A model generated the notes under the pieces. That model was not told where the DNA came from. It saw nothing but the letters and a program-made list of their open reading frames with translations, and made no database searches. From a virus, in IMG/VR virus record IMGVR_UViG_3300046000_007061, positions 1 through 27,266 of that record: a DNA stretch of 27,266 bases. The stretch is one strand, 5' to 3'. Positions 21,229-26,975 of this stretch are shown here, in pieces. The position numbers were made by a program, and so were the translations under genes. The stretch's first letter is position 1. Each line of letters begins with the position of its first letter.

Positions 21229-21299
21229 AGCAGGTCCTAGAAATAGGATATGGGTTCCTTAATTGGACAGAAGGACCGGGGTGTCCCTGATCGCCTGCT
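21229..21299 (+). ncRNA. Structured RNA candidate C (compact pseudoknot)
   Basis: A 71-base element closed by AGCAGG (21229-21234) and CCTGCT (21294-21299). Inside are a hairpin TCCTA-GAAA-TAGGA (21235-21248) with a GNRA tetraloop, a stem TCCTT (21256-21260) with AAGGA (21271-21275) extended by GG/CC across a bulge, and a crossing helix GGACA (21265-21269) with TGTCC (21282-21286), that is, an H-type pseudoknot. It starts three bases after the tRNA-Ser end. It does not match any ribozyme or riboswitch consensus I can recall. Confidence 0.6.
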
Positions 21300-21366
21300 A
21301 TAATTAAATTTATTCAATATGAGGTCAATTCCTTCATCTCCAATGTAGATTAGCTATTGCTAATTT

Positions 21367-21600
21367 ATGACTCAAAATTTGAGAATTTGGAGAGTAGTCC
21401 CTACCAGTAAGACTGGTGTTCAGGCTCCCACGTTTTTTGTTGAAACAACAGAGAATGGTAGAGAAGAAGCAGTAGCATCTGCAAACCGCCAAGCAAGACA
21501 AAGGTCAGGTTTGGGTAAGTTTAACAATTGGTATTTTGAATTAACTAAAATGAATGTCAGAGTTGACAAACATGGAAAGTATATTCGTCATCACCAATAA
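21367..21600 (+). CDS. Small basic protein of unknown function
   Basis: A 77-residue, basic protein starting MTQNLRIWRVVPTSKTGVQAP and containing FFVETTENGREEAVASANRQARQ; the opening strand and the following alanine-rich helix suggest a small alpha/beta fold. It ends YIRHHQ. A hairpin ATTAGC-TATT-GCTAAT (21349-21364) stands two bases before the ATG and might limit translation. I do not recognise the family. It is the only protein gene behind the RNA B/tRNA/RNA C unit. Confidence 0.5.
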   Translation: MTQNLRIWRVVPTSKTGVQAPTFFVETTENGREEAVASANRQARQRSGLGKFNNWYFELTKMNVRVDKHGKYIRHHQ

Positions 21601-21619
21601 AAAAATATTTGGAGAAAGG

Positions 21620-21651
21620 TTTGGATATCTGGATCTTTCTTCGTATATTAA
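21620..21651 (+). promoter_or_regulatory. Bacteroidota-type promoter
   Basis: TTTG (21620-21623), 20 bases, TATATTAA (21644-21651), 15 bases before the ATG at 21667. The last two bases of the -7 box differ from the other copies. Confidence 0.65.
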
Positions 21652-21666
21652 ATAAAAATAAAAGTT

Positions 21667-21897
21667 ATGACAACACGAGAATTAGAGTTAAGTGGAGATT
21701 TAGCAAACTACAACAATGCTAAAGAAGCTATTGTCGATGCATTGGTAAGAGAAGATTTTCTTACTGAAGCACAAGCAGAAACAATTAAAACAAGGTATGC
21801 AGTTGTATTAGTCCAAGGTAATTGGTTTGGTCAAGCAATAGGTAAGTTATTAAACAAAAAAGACGTTCAATATATAAAATTAGTAAAAATAGTATAG
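21667..21897 (+). CDS. Small protein of unknown function
   Basis: A 76-residue protein starting after AAAAGTT-ATG, behind its own promoter. It reads MTTRELELSGDLANYNNAKE, then a helical AIVDALVREDFLTEAQAETIKTR and VVLVQGNWFGQAIGKLLNKK. No membrane segment. The next gene starts two bases after its stop with the leader ATAGTT-ATG, so the two form an operon. I do not recognise it. Confidence 0.6.
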   Translation: MTTRELELSGDLANYNNAKEAIVDALVREDFLTEAQAETIKTRYAVVLVQGNWFGQAIGKLLNKKDVQYIKLVKIV

Positions 21898-21899
21898 TT

Positions 21900-22811
21900 A
21901 TGAAAAATTCGTTATCAGCAAAAGGGTTATCAATGTCTCAAGCACAATCAATCTCTAATCTTTGTAATCAAAGAGCAAAAGAGATTTCTACTAAATTAGA
22001 CAACATCAACAATGTGTCTAAAGAATTAACCATAGGAACAGAAATCTATATCGAGACTCAAGGGAACCCAATCCCAGAAAACGTAGTAGAGTTACTAACC
22101 TCTAAAGCAAGACTATCTGCCACTCAAGCATTCTTGATGGAGAACATCAAAGCTAAAGATGAGTTGATTAACAAAATTAAATACGAAGGATTCAAATACG
22201 ATATAGAGGCTCCAATCCGTCCTACAACAATTTCAGAAACACTTCCAAGTGAAGTGGATGAGAATTTTGGTTGGGATACTTTAACCTTAGCCGAGTATAA
22301 TGAGTATTTAGAAGCAGAGGCTTACGCTTCACATATTGGTCAGTTCATTCATAAAAAAGGAACTCTAGACCGATTAAGAGCAGAACTTCCTACCATTAAA
22401 ACTTTAGAGTTTATGGAAATTGAAGTTGGGAAGAAAACTCCACTTAAAGTATATGTTCATCATACACCAGCGCAATTGCTTACAATTCATGAAGAGTTAG
22501 CAGCTCTACATAGAGGATATGAGCAAAAAGTAAATTACTTCAAATCCAAAGTAAAAAATGCTGTTACCTCTGAAAACGCTAGAATTCAGAAAGAGAGAGG
22601 AGATATTCAAGCTAAAGTGAATCAACAAAACTCAGATCTAGCAAATGCTTATAAATTAGCATATGAGAAATGGAATGCTGAGCAATATAAAGCACAACAC
22701 GAGTTTGAAGAAAAACGTCAAGGCAAAATTCAAGAAGCTGTCAATTTAAAAATTGAAGTAGCAGGAAGACTCCAGGACGTAGTGGATGAATTTTTGAATC
22801 AATTAAAATAA
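21900..22811 (+). CDS. Coiled-coil-rich phage protein of unknown function
   Basis: A 303-residue, mostly helical protein. It opens KNSLSAKGLSMSQAQSISNLCNQRAKEI, with helices up to about 105, a middle acidic segment (SEVDENFGWDTLTLAEYNEYLEAEAY), then GKKTPLKVYVHHTP and a long C-terminal helix (about 200-303) rich in Lys, Glu, Ala and Gln, probably coiled coil. I recall homologous-looking proteins in large phages of Bacteroidota, without function. It has no signal peptide. Its stop is followed directly by the palindrome TTTGGTACCAAA and structured RNA D. Confidence 0.6.
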   Translation: MKNSLSAKGLSMSQAQSISNLCNQRAKEISTKLDNINNVSKELTIGTEIYIETQGNPIPENVVELLTSKARLSATQAFLMENIKAKDELINKIKYEGFKYDIEAPIRPTTISETLPSEVDENFGWDTLTLAEYNEYLEAEAYASHIGQFIHKKGTLDRLRAELPTIKTLEFMEIEVGKKTPLKVYVHHTPAQLLTIHEELAALHRGYEQKVNYFKSKVKNAVTSENARIQKERGDIQAKVNQQNSDLANAYKLAYEKWNAEQYKAQHEFEEKRQGKIQEAVNLKIEVAGRLQDVVDEFLNQLK

Positions 22812-23135
22812 TTTGGTACCAAAGGGCTAAGCACAAGCCGATGCCCTAAGGTTTTATGCTGGGATTTGTAGAGTCTTAAAAAAACATATAAGATATATTG
22901 ATGTCTAATCAACTACAAACATACGTGGCCCTGTGCCATCTATAAACTCGCTTCCCTACAACTTAAACCAAAACTGAGATAGAACTCAACAGCTAGACAT
23001 GTTACTCCGCCAGAGGAGATTAAAAGTGGCTAGCGATTCTAAGACTGAGTTTTTGTCCTTGCCCTTGTGGTAGTGGAAGGTTTTTGACTTTGATTTTGCA
23101 TTTGACCTAGTCTATATGCTTTACATCCCAGCAAC
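22812..23135 (+). ncRNA. Structured RNA candidate D (about 320 bases)
   Basis: This gene-free stretch begins with a perfect palindrome TTTGGTACCAAA (22812-22823) and a hairpin AGGGC (22823-22827) with GCCCT (22843-22847). GCTGGGAT (22858-22865) pairs with ATCCCAGC (23125-23132), closing a domain of about 275 bases. Inside, TGGC-CCTGT-GCCA (22926-22938) forms a hairpin, and a three-tier stem is made by AACTCA (22983-22988) with TGAGTT (23046-23051), GCTAG (22992-22996) with CTAGC (23030-23034), and CTCC/GGAG (23005-23018). No frame over 60 codons is convincing here. Family not recognised. Confidence 0.45.
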
Positions 23136-23140
23136 ATATT

Positions 23141-23148
23141 TATTTATA
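23141..23148 (+). promoter_or_regulatory. TATTTATA motif before the gene at 23157
   Basis: Fourth intergenic copy of the octamer, 8 bases before the ATG. At this distance it cannot be the -7 region for a leader of usual length, so it may be chance or part of an A/T-rich leader. Confidence 0.12.
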
Positions 23149-23156
23149 AAATACTC

Positions 23157-23690
23157 ATGATAGAATTACTGCAACTTATCAAGAAAATTTACACTAAGGA
23201 AGGTATAGATGAGTATAAAGTTTTGATTGAACAAGAAGTTAAACTTTTTCTTGAATTAGCAGATCCTAACTTTGCATACCACTATGACGAAGTGTCTCCT
23301 GATGAATGGGAATTTGAAGATAAGTATAGCAATAAACTAGGAGTTAAATATAACAATTCTGTAAAGCAATTTGAATCGTACTACTTAATTAAAGACCTAA
23401 AAGGAGATTACATAAAAATATACGACTACGAAAAATGGAAACCAGGGTTAGACCCTACATCTTTTCAAGGTGGTACAGATCAGAATCGATCAGACACTAT
23501 TTGTAAGATTCTAAGAGATGAAGTTATACCAAGGTACCTAACCAATAAGAAACCTTCCCTAATAAAGCTTCACCCACTAAATGATTATAGATATCAAATA
23601 TTTATGAAATGCGCTGAAGTGTGTAGAGAAAAATATCCACAAATTGAAATTAGACCTTTAAGAAAAGAAATTATTTTAATAAATAAGTAA
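23157..23690 (+). CDS. Acidic protein of unknown function
   Basis: A 177-residue protein, MIELLQLIKKIYTKEGIDEY at the start, with an acidic and aromatic middle (FAYHYDEVSPDEWEFEDKYSN) and a basic C-terminal part (PLRKEIILINK). No membrane segment, no signal peptide, two Cys near the end (KCAEVCREKYP). I do not recognise it. It is flanked on both sides by structured RNA candidates D and E and has no clear promoter of its own, so it is probably read through from the operon starting at 21651. Confidence 0.55.
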   Translation: MIELLQLIKKIYTKEGIDEYKVLIEQEVKLFLELADPNFAYHYDEVSPDEWEFEDKYSNKLGVKYNNSVKQFESYYLIKDLKGDYIKIYDYEKWKPGLDPTSFQGGTDQNRSDTICKILRDEVIPRYLTNKKPSLIKLHPLNDYRYQIFMKCAEVCREKYPQIEIRPLRKEIILINK

Positions 23691-23695
23691 TATAG

Positions 23696-23911
23696 AAATT
23701 TAACACCTCGATGGTTGTCTGTAACCAACGATTGTTCGAAAGGACTATGAAACAGAATAGGCGTGTTGATAGTGGTAAACCTCACCAATTGTAACCGATT
23801 AAGTTCAAAGGAAGATAAGGACTAGTACGCCTGTGACAAACACGATGAATTCAGGATTTCCCATAGTAGCCCCGTTACAAACCAGAGTGCAGCAGAGGTG
23901 TTAAATTTTTT
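23696..23911 (+). ncRNA. Structured RNA candidate E with a 14-bp closing stem
   Basis: The ends form a perfect 14-base-pair stem: 23696-23709 (AAATTTAACACCTC) with 23895-23908 (GAGGTGTTAAATTT), followed by T bases that could act as a terminator. Inside, TGGTT (23712-23716) pairs with AACCA (23723-23727); AGGCGT (23759-23764) pairs with ACGCCT (23827-23832); and TTGTAAC (23789-23795) pairs with GTTACAA (23874-23880), crossing the previous helix and giving a pseudoknot. No reading frame spans it. About 213 bases long and not assigned to a known family. Confidence 0.65.
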
Positions 23912-23923
23912 AAAAATAATTAC

Positions 23924-23952
23924 AAAAAGGCTTGCTTACGCAGGCTTTTTTT
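23924..23952 (+). terminator. Intrinsic terminator before the gene at 23986
   Basis: AAAAAG (23924-23929) pairs with CTTTTT (23945-23950), with a bulged G, and CTTGC (23931-23935) with GCAGG (23940-23944) around TTAC; seven T follow the stem core. It overlaps the promoter at 23931-23962. Confidence 0.7.
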
Positions 23953-23962
23953 CGTATATTTA
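23931..23962 (+). promoter_or_regulatory. Bacteroidota-type promoter overlapping a terminator
   Basis: CTTG (23931-23934), 20 bases, TATATTTA (23955-23962), then GATATAAA. It drives the gene at 23986 and the RNA ligase. Confidence 0.7.
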
Positions 23963-23985
23963 GATATAAATTTAAAATAAAGGTT

Positions 23986-24291
23986 ATGAAACAAAACGAA
24001 GAACAAATCTTATGTGCTGCAATATGGTTACAAGAAGCTGAAAGAGCAGCTCACAGACCTATCAACACACCAGGTGGAGTTGTTATTAGTGGTTTTAGAC
24101 ATGGTCATTGTATTTCTTCTATAGTATCCCTTACAGGTAAGAGGTTGCATGAACATGGAGAACATATACAGGGGTTTCTAACTAACAAGAATAGATTTGT
24201 TGATAGAGAAGAAGGTGCTCAAATTTGGATTAAAAATGGAGGTTTTTTAAATTATAGCTCAATAGAACTATACTCAGAAGATTTATACTAA
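23986..24291 (+). CDS. Conserved phage protein with 'GFRH' and 'GFLT..NRFV' motifs
   Basis: A 101-residue protein starting after AAAGGTT-ATG. An upstream in-frame ATG at 23932 lies inside the promoter/terminator and cannot be used. It reads ILCAAIWLQEAERAAHRP, VVISGFRHGHCISSI, then IQGFLTNKNRFVDREEGAQIW and ends ELYSEDLY. This 'AAIW...G.RH..C......GFLT..NRFVDR.E' pattern is common in phages and some bacterial genomes and has no assigned function; the conserved His, Cys and Arg could form a binding site. It is 11 bases upstream of the RNA ligase gene. Confidence 0.75.
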   Translation: MKQNEEQILCAAIWLQEAERAAHRPINTPGGVVISGFRHGHCISSIVSLTGKRLHEHGEHIQGFLTNKNRFVDREEGAQIWIKNGGFLNYSSIELYSEDLY

Positions 24292-24302
24292 AATTATAAG
24301 AA

Positions 24303-25427
24303 ATGGAAAATAACAACAGCTGCTGTTTTGTAGCAAAAATAAATGAAGTAAAAGCAATCGAAGGAGCAGATAACATCGAACAAGCAGTTATCGGAGGGTG
24401 GAATACTATTGTAAAAAAAGGAACACATCAAGCAGGGCAACTAGTAATAGTTGCAACAACTGATGCTGTTATTCCTTTAGAGCTTTCTGATAGGTTTGGT
24501 GTAACCTCTTACCTAAGAAAAGGACAAAGAGTTCGAACTGTAAAACTAAGAGGAGTCTATTCTGAATGCTTAGTAATACCAATCACTCCAGGACATGAGA
24601 TTAATTACTCAGAGGGTCAAGACATGATGGCAAAACTTGGTATCGTAAAATACGAACCACCAGTTAAACAAATTCAACTTGCCTCAGGTAGAAAGATCAA
24701 ATGGAGAGACAATCAAAACTTCCACATCTACTACAAATTCCCAAACCTTAAAAACGTTGACGGGATGTTTACACAAGAAGACGAAGTTCAAATTACTAGA
24801 AAGATTCATGGGACAAATGCTAGATACGGTATTGTAAAGAAAGGTAAATTAACATTCTGGGATAAAGTAAAAAAATTCTTTAGACTAGCTGATGAGTGGA
24901 TTGATTATGAATACATTTACGGATCACATAACTGTGAGAAAGGAAGTGACTCTCAAGGATTTTATTCAACTGATGTTTGGAGAACAATTGCTGAAAATTA
25001 TCATATTAAGGAAAGGCTTTGGAACCAAGCTAAAAAGTATAGTGCTAAAGATTTAGGATCTGGATTAGTTCTTTATGGAGAAATTTATGGAGCAGGAATT
25101 CAAAAAAACTATGAATATGGTTTAACTGATATTAAGTTTGCTGGATTTGATATTACAGTAAATGGAAAATATCTAGCACCAGAAACAACTCACTTAGTAA
25201 CTTCTTGTGATTTTCAACTTGAACATGTAGAAGTTCTTTATGAAGGTACTTGGAATCAAGAAATTCAAGACAGTTTTGTATTCAACAACTTTATTGAAGG
25301 AACGAAAGTACCACATGAAGGAATTGTAATCAAAGAGATCTCAGGTGATAGAAAGAAAGTAGCAAAGGTAATTAATCCAGACTACTTGATCTACGGAGAA
25401 AAGAACGATGTGGGAGATTCACATTAA
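24303..25427 (+). CDS. RNA ligase, Rnl5/DraRnl-like with N-terminal OB domain
   Basis: A 374-residue nucleotidyltransferase. Residues 1-115 form an OB-type domain (CCFVAKINEVKAIEGADNIEQAVIGGW, then GQLVIVATTDAVIP). The ligase core has motif I TRKIHGTNARYG with the adenylated Lys167, motif IIIa-like LVLYGEIYGAG, motif IV HEGIVIKE and motif V KVINPDYLIY. An N-terminal OB domain in front of the catalytic domain is the layout of Deinococcus RNA ligase (Rnl5), which seals nicks with a 3'-OH RNA strand; T4 Rnl1 and Rnl2 are built differently. In a phage it could repair nicked tRNA or process the nearby structured RNAs. Catalysis is well supported; substrate is inferred. Confidence 0.82.
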   Translation: MENNNSCCFVAKINEVKAIEGADNIEQAVIGGWNTIVKKGTHQAGQLVIVATTDAVIPLELSDRFGVTSYLRKGQRVRTVKLRGVYSECLVIPITPGHEINYSEGQDMMAKLGIVKYEPPVKQIQLASGRKIKWRDNQNFHIYYKFPNLKNVDGMFTQEDEVQITRKIHGTNARYGIVKKGKLTFWDKVKKFFRLADEWIDYEYIYGSHNCEKGSDSQGFYSTDVWRTIAENYHIKERLWNQAKKYSAKDLGSGLVLYGEIYGAGIQKNYEYGLTDIKFAGFDITVNGKYLAPETTHLVTSCDFQLEHVEVLYEGTWNQEIQDSFVFNNFIEGTKVPHEGIVIKEISGDRKKVAKVINPDYLIYGEKNDVGDSH

Positions 25428-25437
25428 AATACTTAAG

Positions 25438-25465
25438 AAAAGGCTTGTTTACTTAAGTCTTTTTT
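25438..25465 (+). terminator. Intrinsic terminator after the RNA ligase gene
   Basis: AAAAGGCTT (25438-25446) pairs with AAGTCTTTT (25455-25463; one G-T pair) around an 8-base loop, followed by T. It overlaps the promoter at 25444-25475. Confidence 0.7.
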
Positions 25466-25475
25466 CGTATATTTA
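25444..25475 (+). promoter_or_regulatory. Bacteroidota-type promoter overlapping a terminator
   Basis: CTTG (25444-25447), 20 bases, TATATTTA (25468-25475), then AGTATT. It lies 18 bases before the small gene at 25494. Confidence 0.7.
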
Positions 25476-25493
25476 AGTATTAAAATAAAAGTT

Positions 25494-25664
25494 ATGAGAG
25501 GTAAAAGAATTTATTGTGAAGATACTTCACCAACCCTAAAATCCATTCGTTTACATAAAAATCATGGTAAAATCGTGACTATAAACAATAAGCAGTATGA
25601 GTGTATAGGAGGGGATTTACTTTTTAATACCACAACAAATCGTATAGAAAAGTTACCAGTTTAA
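25494..25664 (+). CDS. Very small protein of unknown function
   Basis: A 56-residue frame, ATG 25494 to TAA 25662-25664, with the standard leader AAAAGTT-ATG and its own promoter. It reads MRGKRIYCEDTSPTLKSIRL, then HKNHGKIVTINNKQYECIGG and ends with RIEKLPV. The alternating strands suggest a small beta barrel, and two Cys are present. Not recognised; a dedicated promoter and terminator pair support that it is a real early gene. Confidence 0.65.
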   Translation: MRGKRIYCEDTSPTLKSIRLHKNHGKIVTINNKQYECIGGDLLFNTTTNRIEKLPV

Positions 25665-25683
25665 AATATTTTTCGTATATTTA
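25652..25683 (+). promoter_or_regulatory. Promoter with weak -33 box
   Basis: TATATTTA (25676-25683) in the usual TTCGTATATTTAGATATT context, but the element 20 bases upstream is GTTA (25652-25655) rather than TTTG, inside the end of the previous gene. 26 bases before the ATG at 25710. Confidence 0.6.
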
Positions 25684-25709
25684 GATATTAATTTAAAAAC
25701 AAAAAGGTT

Positions 25710-26282
25710 ATGTATTACAAATTTAATAAAGAGACACTTGATTTTGAAAAAGTAGGATTAACAAATAAAATATTATCCGGAATAGGAGCCATTATAGGAC
25801 TGGTTGTAATTCTAGGATTTACTTTACTCCCCTCCTCAAAAGAACAAGAAACGAGTTACGAAGAAAAACTTATAATAATAAAACAGTACAACGAATTCTC
25901 AGAAGAAAAATTAGTAACACAATTAAGAGAATTAAATTTAAAATTCCCATACATTATACTAGCCCAGTCCATACAAGAGACAGGTAATTTTAAATCAGGA
26001 ATATTTAAAGAAAATAATAACTTATTTGGGATGAAGGAAGCTAAAATGAGAGCTACTCTCTCCCAAGGCACTCATCGGGGTCATGCCTATTACGGCACTT
26101 GGCAAGAAAGTCTATATGATTATGCTATGTACTATAATACGTACTTACGTAAAATAAAGACAGAGGATGAATACTTTGAATACTTAAGACAGAATTATGC
26201 TGAAGATCCTGAATACGTTCCTAGACTAAAAAATATTATTAAAAAGAAAAAATTAAAACATTTATTTAAACAACTAGCTTAA
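25710..26282 (+). CDS. Membrane-anchored glucosaminidase
   Basis: A 190-residue protein. The first 19 residues are cytoplasmic, a single membrane segment spans about 20-41 (ILSGIGAIIGLVVILGFTLLP) and the rest lies in the periplasm. Residues 55-190 form a glucosaminidase-type domain with FPYIILAQSIQETGNFKSGIFKENNNLFGMK (79-109; Glu90 is the likely catalytic acid), a TWQESLYDYAMYY segment and a YAEDPEYV...LKNII end, which match N-acetylglucosaminidases of the Bax/FlgJ type. It has its own promoter and stands outside the lysis cassette. It could remodel peptidoglycan locally during infection or exclude other phages. Confidence 0.75.
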   Translation: MYYKFNKETLDFEKVGLTNKILSGIGAIIGLVVILGFTLLPSSKEQETSYEEKLIIIKQYNEFSEEKLVTQLRELNLKFPYIILAQSIQETGNFKSGIFKENNNLFGMKEAKMRATLSQGTHRGHAYYGTWQESLYDYAMYYNTYLRKIKTEDEYFEYLRQNYAEDPEYVPRLKNIIKKKKLKHLFKQLA

Positions 26283-26287
26283 AGAAT

Positions 26288-26560
26288 ATGGAATCCCCAG
26301 AACAAAACATGATTACAGACTGGCTAAAAGAAAACGGTAATCCTGAAATCGAAATACAAGTTCTAAATGAAGTTGTAGATAAATTAGTAGAAGAAAGAGA
26401 TACTCTACTAAAACAGAGAGATGAATTTGCTATTGGGTTTGGATGTTGGCTACATCAAAACCTTACTCATATTTCAAAAGATAGTTGGGGAGTTTATAAT
26501 GGAGAATGGTTAACAGTAAATGAGAGTTTAGAAATCTATAAAAAAGAAAAAGGATTATGA
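26288..26560 (+). CDS. Small protein, paralogue of the one at 26748
   Basis: A 90-residue acidic protein: MESPEQNMITDWLKENGNPE, a coiled-coil-like segment (VLNEVVDKLVEERDTLLKQRDE), then FAIGFGCWLHQNLTHISKDSWGVYNGEWL and the end ESLEIYKKEKGL. The second half (FAI.F..W....KDSWG.YNG.W...N...S..E.LEIYKKEKGL) is similar to the gene at 26748, so the two are paralogues. It sits five bases after the glucosaminidase stop and overlaps the next gene with ATGA. Function unknown. Confidence 0.6.
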   Translation: MESPEQNMITDWLKENGNPEIEIQVLNEVVDKLVEERDTLLKQRDEFAIGFGCWLHQNLTHISKDSWGVYNGEWLTVNESLEIYKKEKGL

Positions 26561-26751
26561 CACCAAAATTAAAAGCAGAAGAGTTAATAAATAAATATTT
26601 AGATGCTAATTATTCGGATTTAAGTATTTACGGAGCTTTAAGTTGTGCATTAATAGCAGTAGATGAGATATTAAATTATTTAGAAGTATATGGTTTTTCA
26701 ACTCAAATAGAATACTGGCAAGAAGTTAAACAAGAAATAGAAAAGCTATGA
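26557..26751 (+). CDS. Small conserved phage protein of unknown function
   Basis: A 64-residue protein coupled by ATGA overlaps to genes on both sides. It reads KLKAEELINKYLDANYSDLS, then ALSCALIAVDEILNYLEVYG and ends YWQEVKQEIEKL. I recall the 'A.ELI.KY....ALIAVDEIL......W..VKQEI..L' pattern as a common short protein in phages and prophages of Flavobacteria and relatives. Helical; no known role. Confidence 0.65.
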   Translation: MTPKLKAEELINKYLDANYSDLSIYGALSCALIAVDEILNYLEVYGFSTQIEYWQEVKQEIEKL

Positions 26752-26975
26752 CATTAAAAGAAAAGTTTTACCCATATTCAGATAATGAATATTCTGAAAA
26801 ATGGACAAGTGCAGAAAATTGTGAAGATGTAGCAGATGAATTTGCTATTGAGTTTGCAGAGTGGATTAACTGTAAAGGTTATAAATCTTACAGTAATGGT
26901 TGGGCTAATTTTAATACAAAAGCAGTTAGTGAAAAAGAACTATTAGAAATCTATAAAAAAGAAAAAGGATTATGA
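26748..26975 (+). CDS. Small protein, paralogue of the one at 26288
   Basis: A 75-residue acidic protein with ADEFAIEFAEWINCKGYKSY, NGWANFNTK and the end SEKELLEIYKKEKGL. It matches the second half of the protein at 26288; the last 33 bases of both genes (26528-26560 and 26943-26975), including the ATGA junction to the next gene, are identical. Function unknown. Confidence 0.6.
   Translation: MTLKEKFYPYSDNEYSEKWTSAENCEDVADEFAIEFAEWINCKGYKSYSNGWANFNTKAVSEKELLEIYKKEKGL

Noticed and set aside
21282-21299. Hammerhead ribozyme core (CTGAT in RNA C)
   Set aside because: Only CTGAT is present; the conserved CUGAUGA and the matching GAAA core strand with three helices cannot be arranged.
23932-23985. 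Upstream extension of the gene at 23986
   Set aside because: It would start inside the terminator hairpin and promoter; the ATG at 23986 has the AAAGGTT leader.
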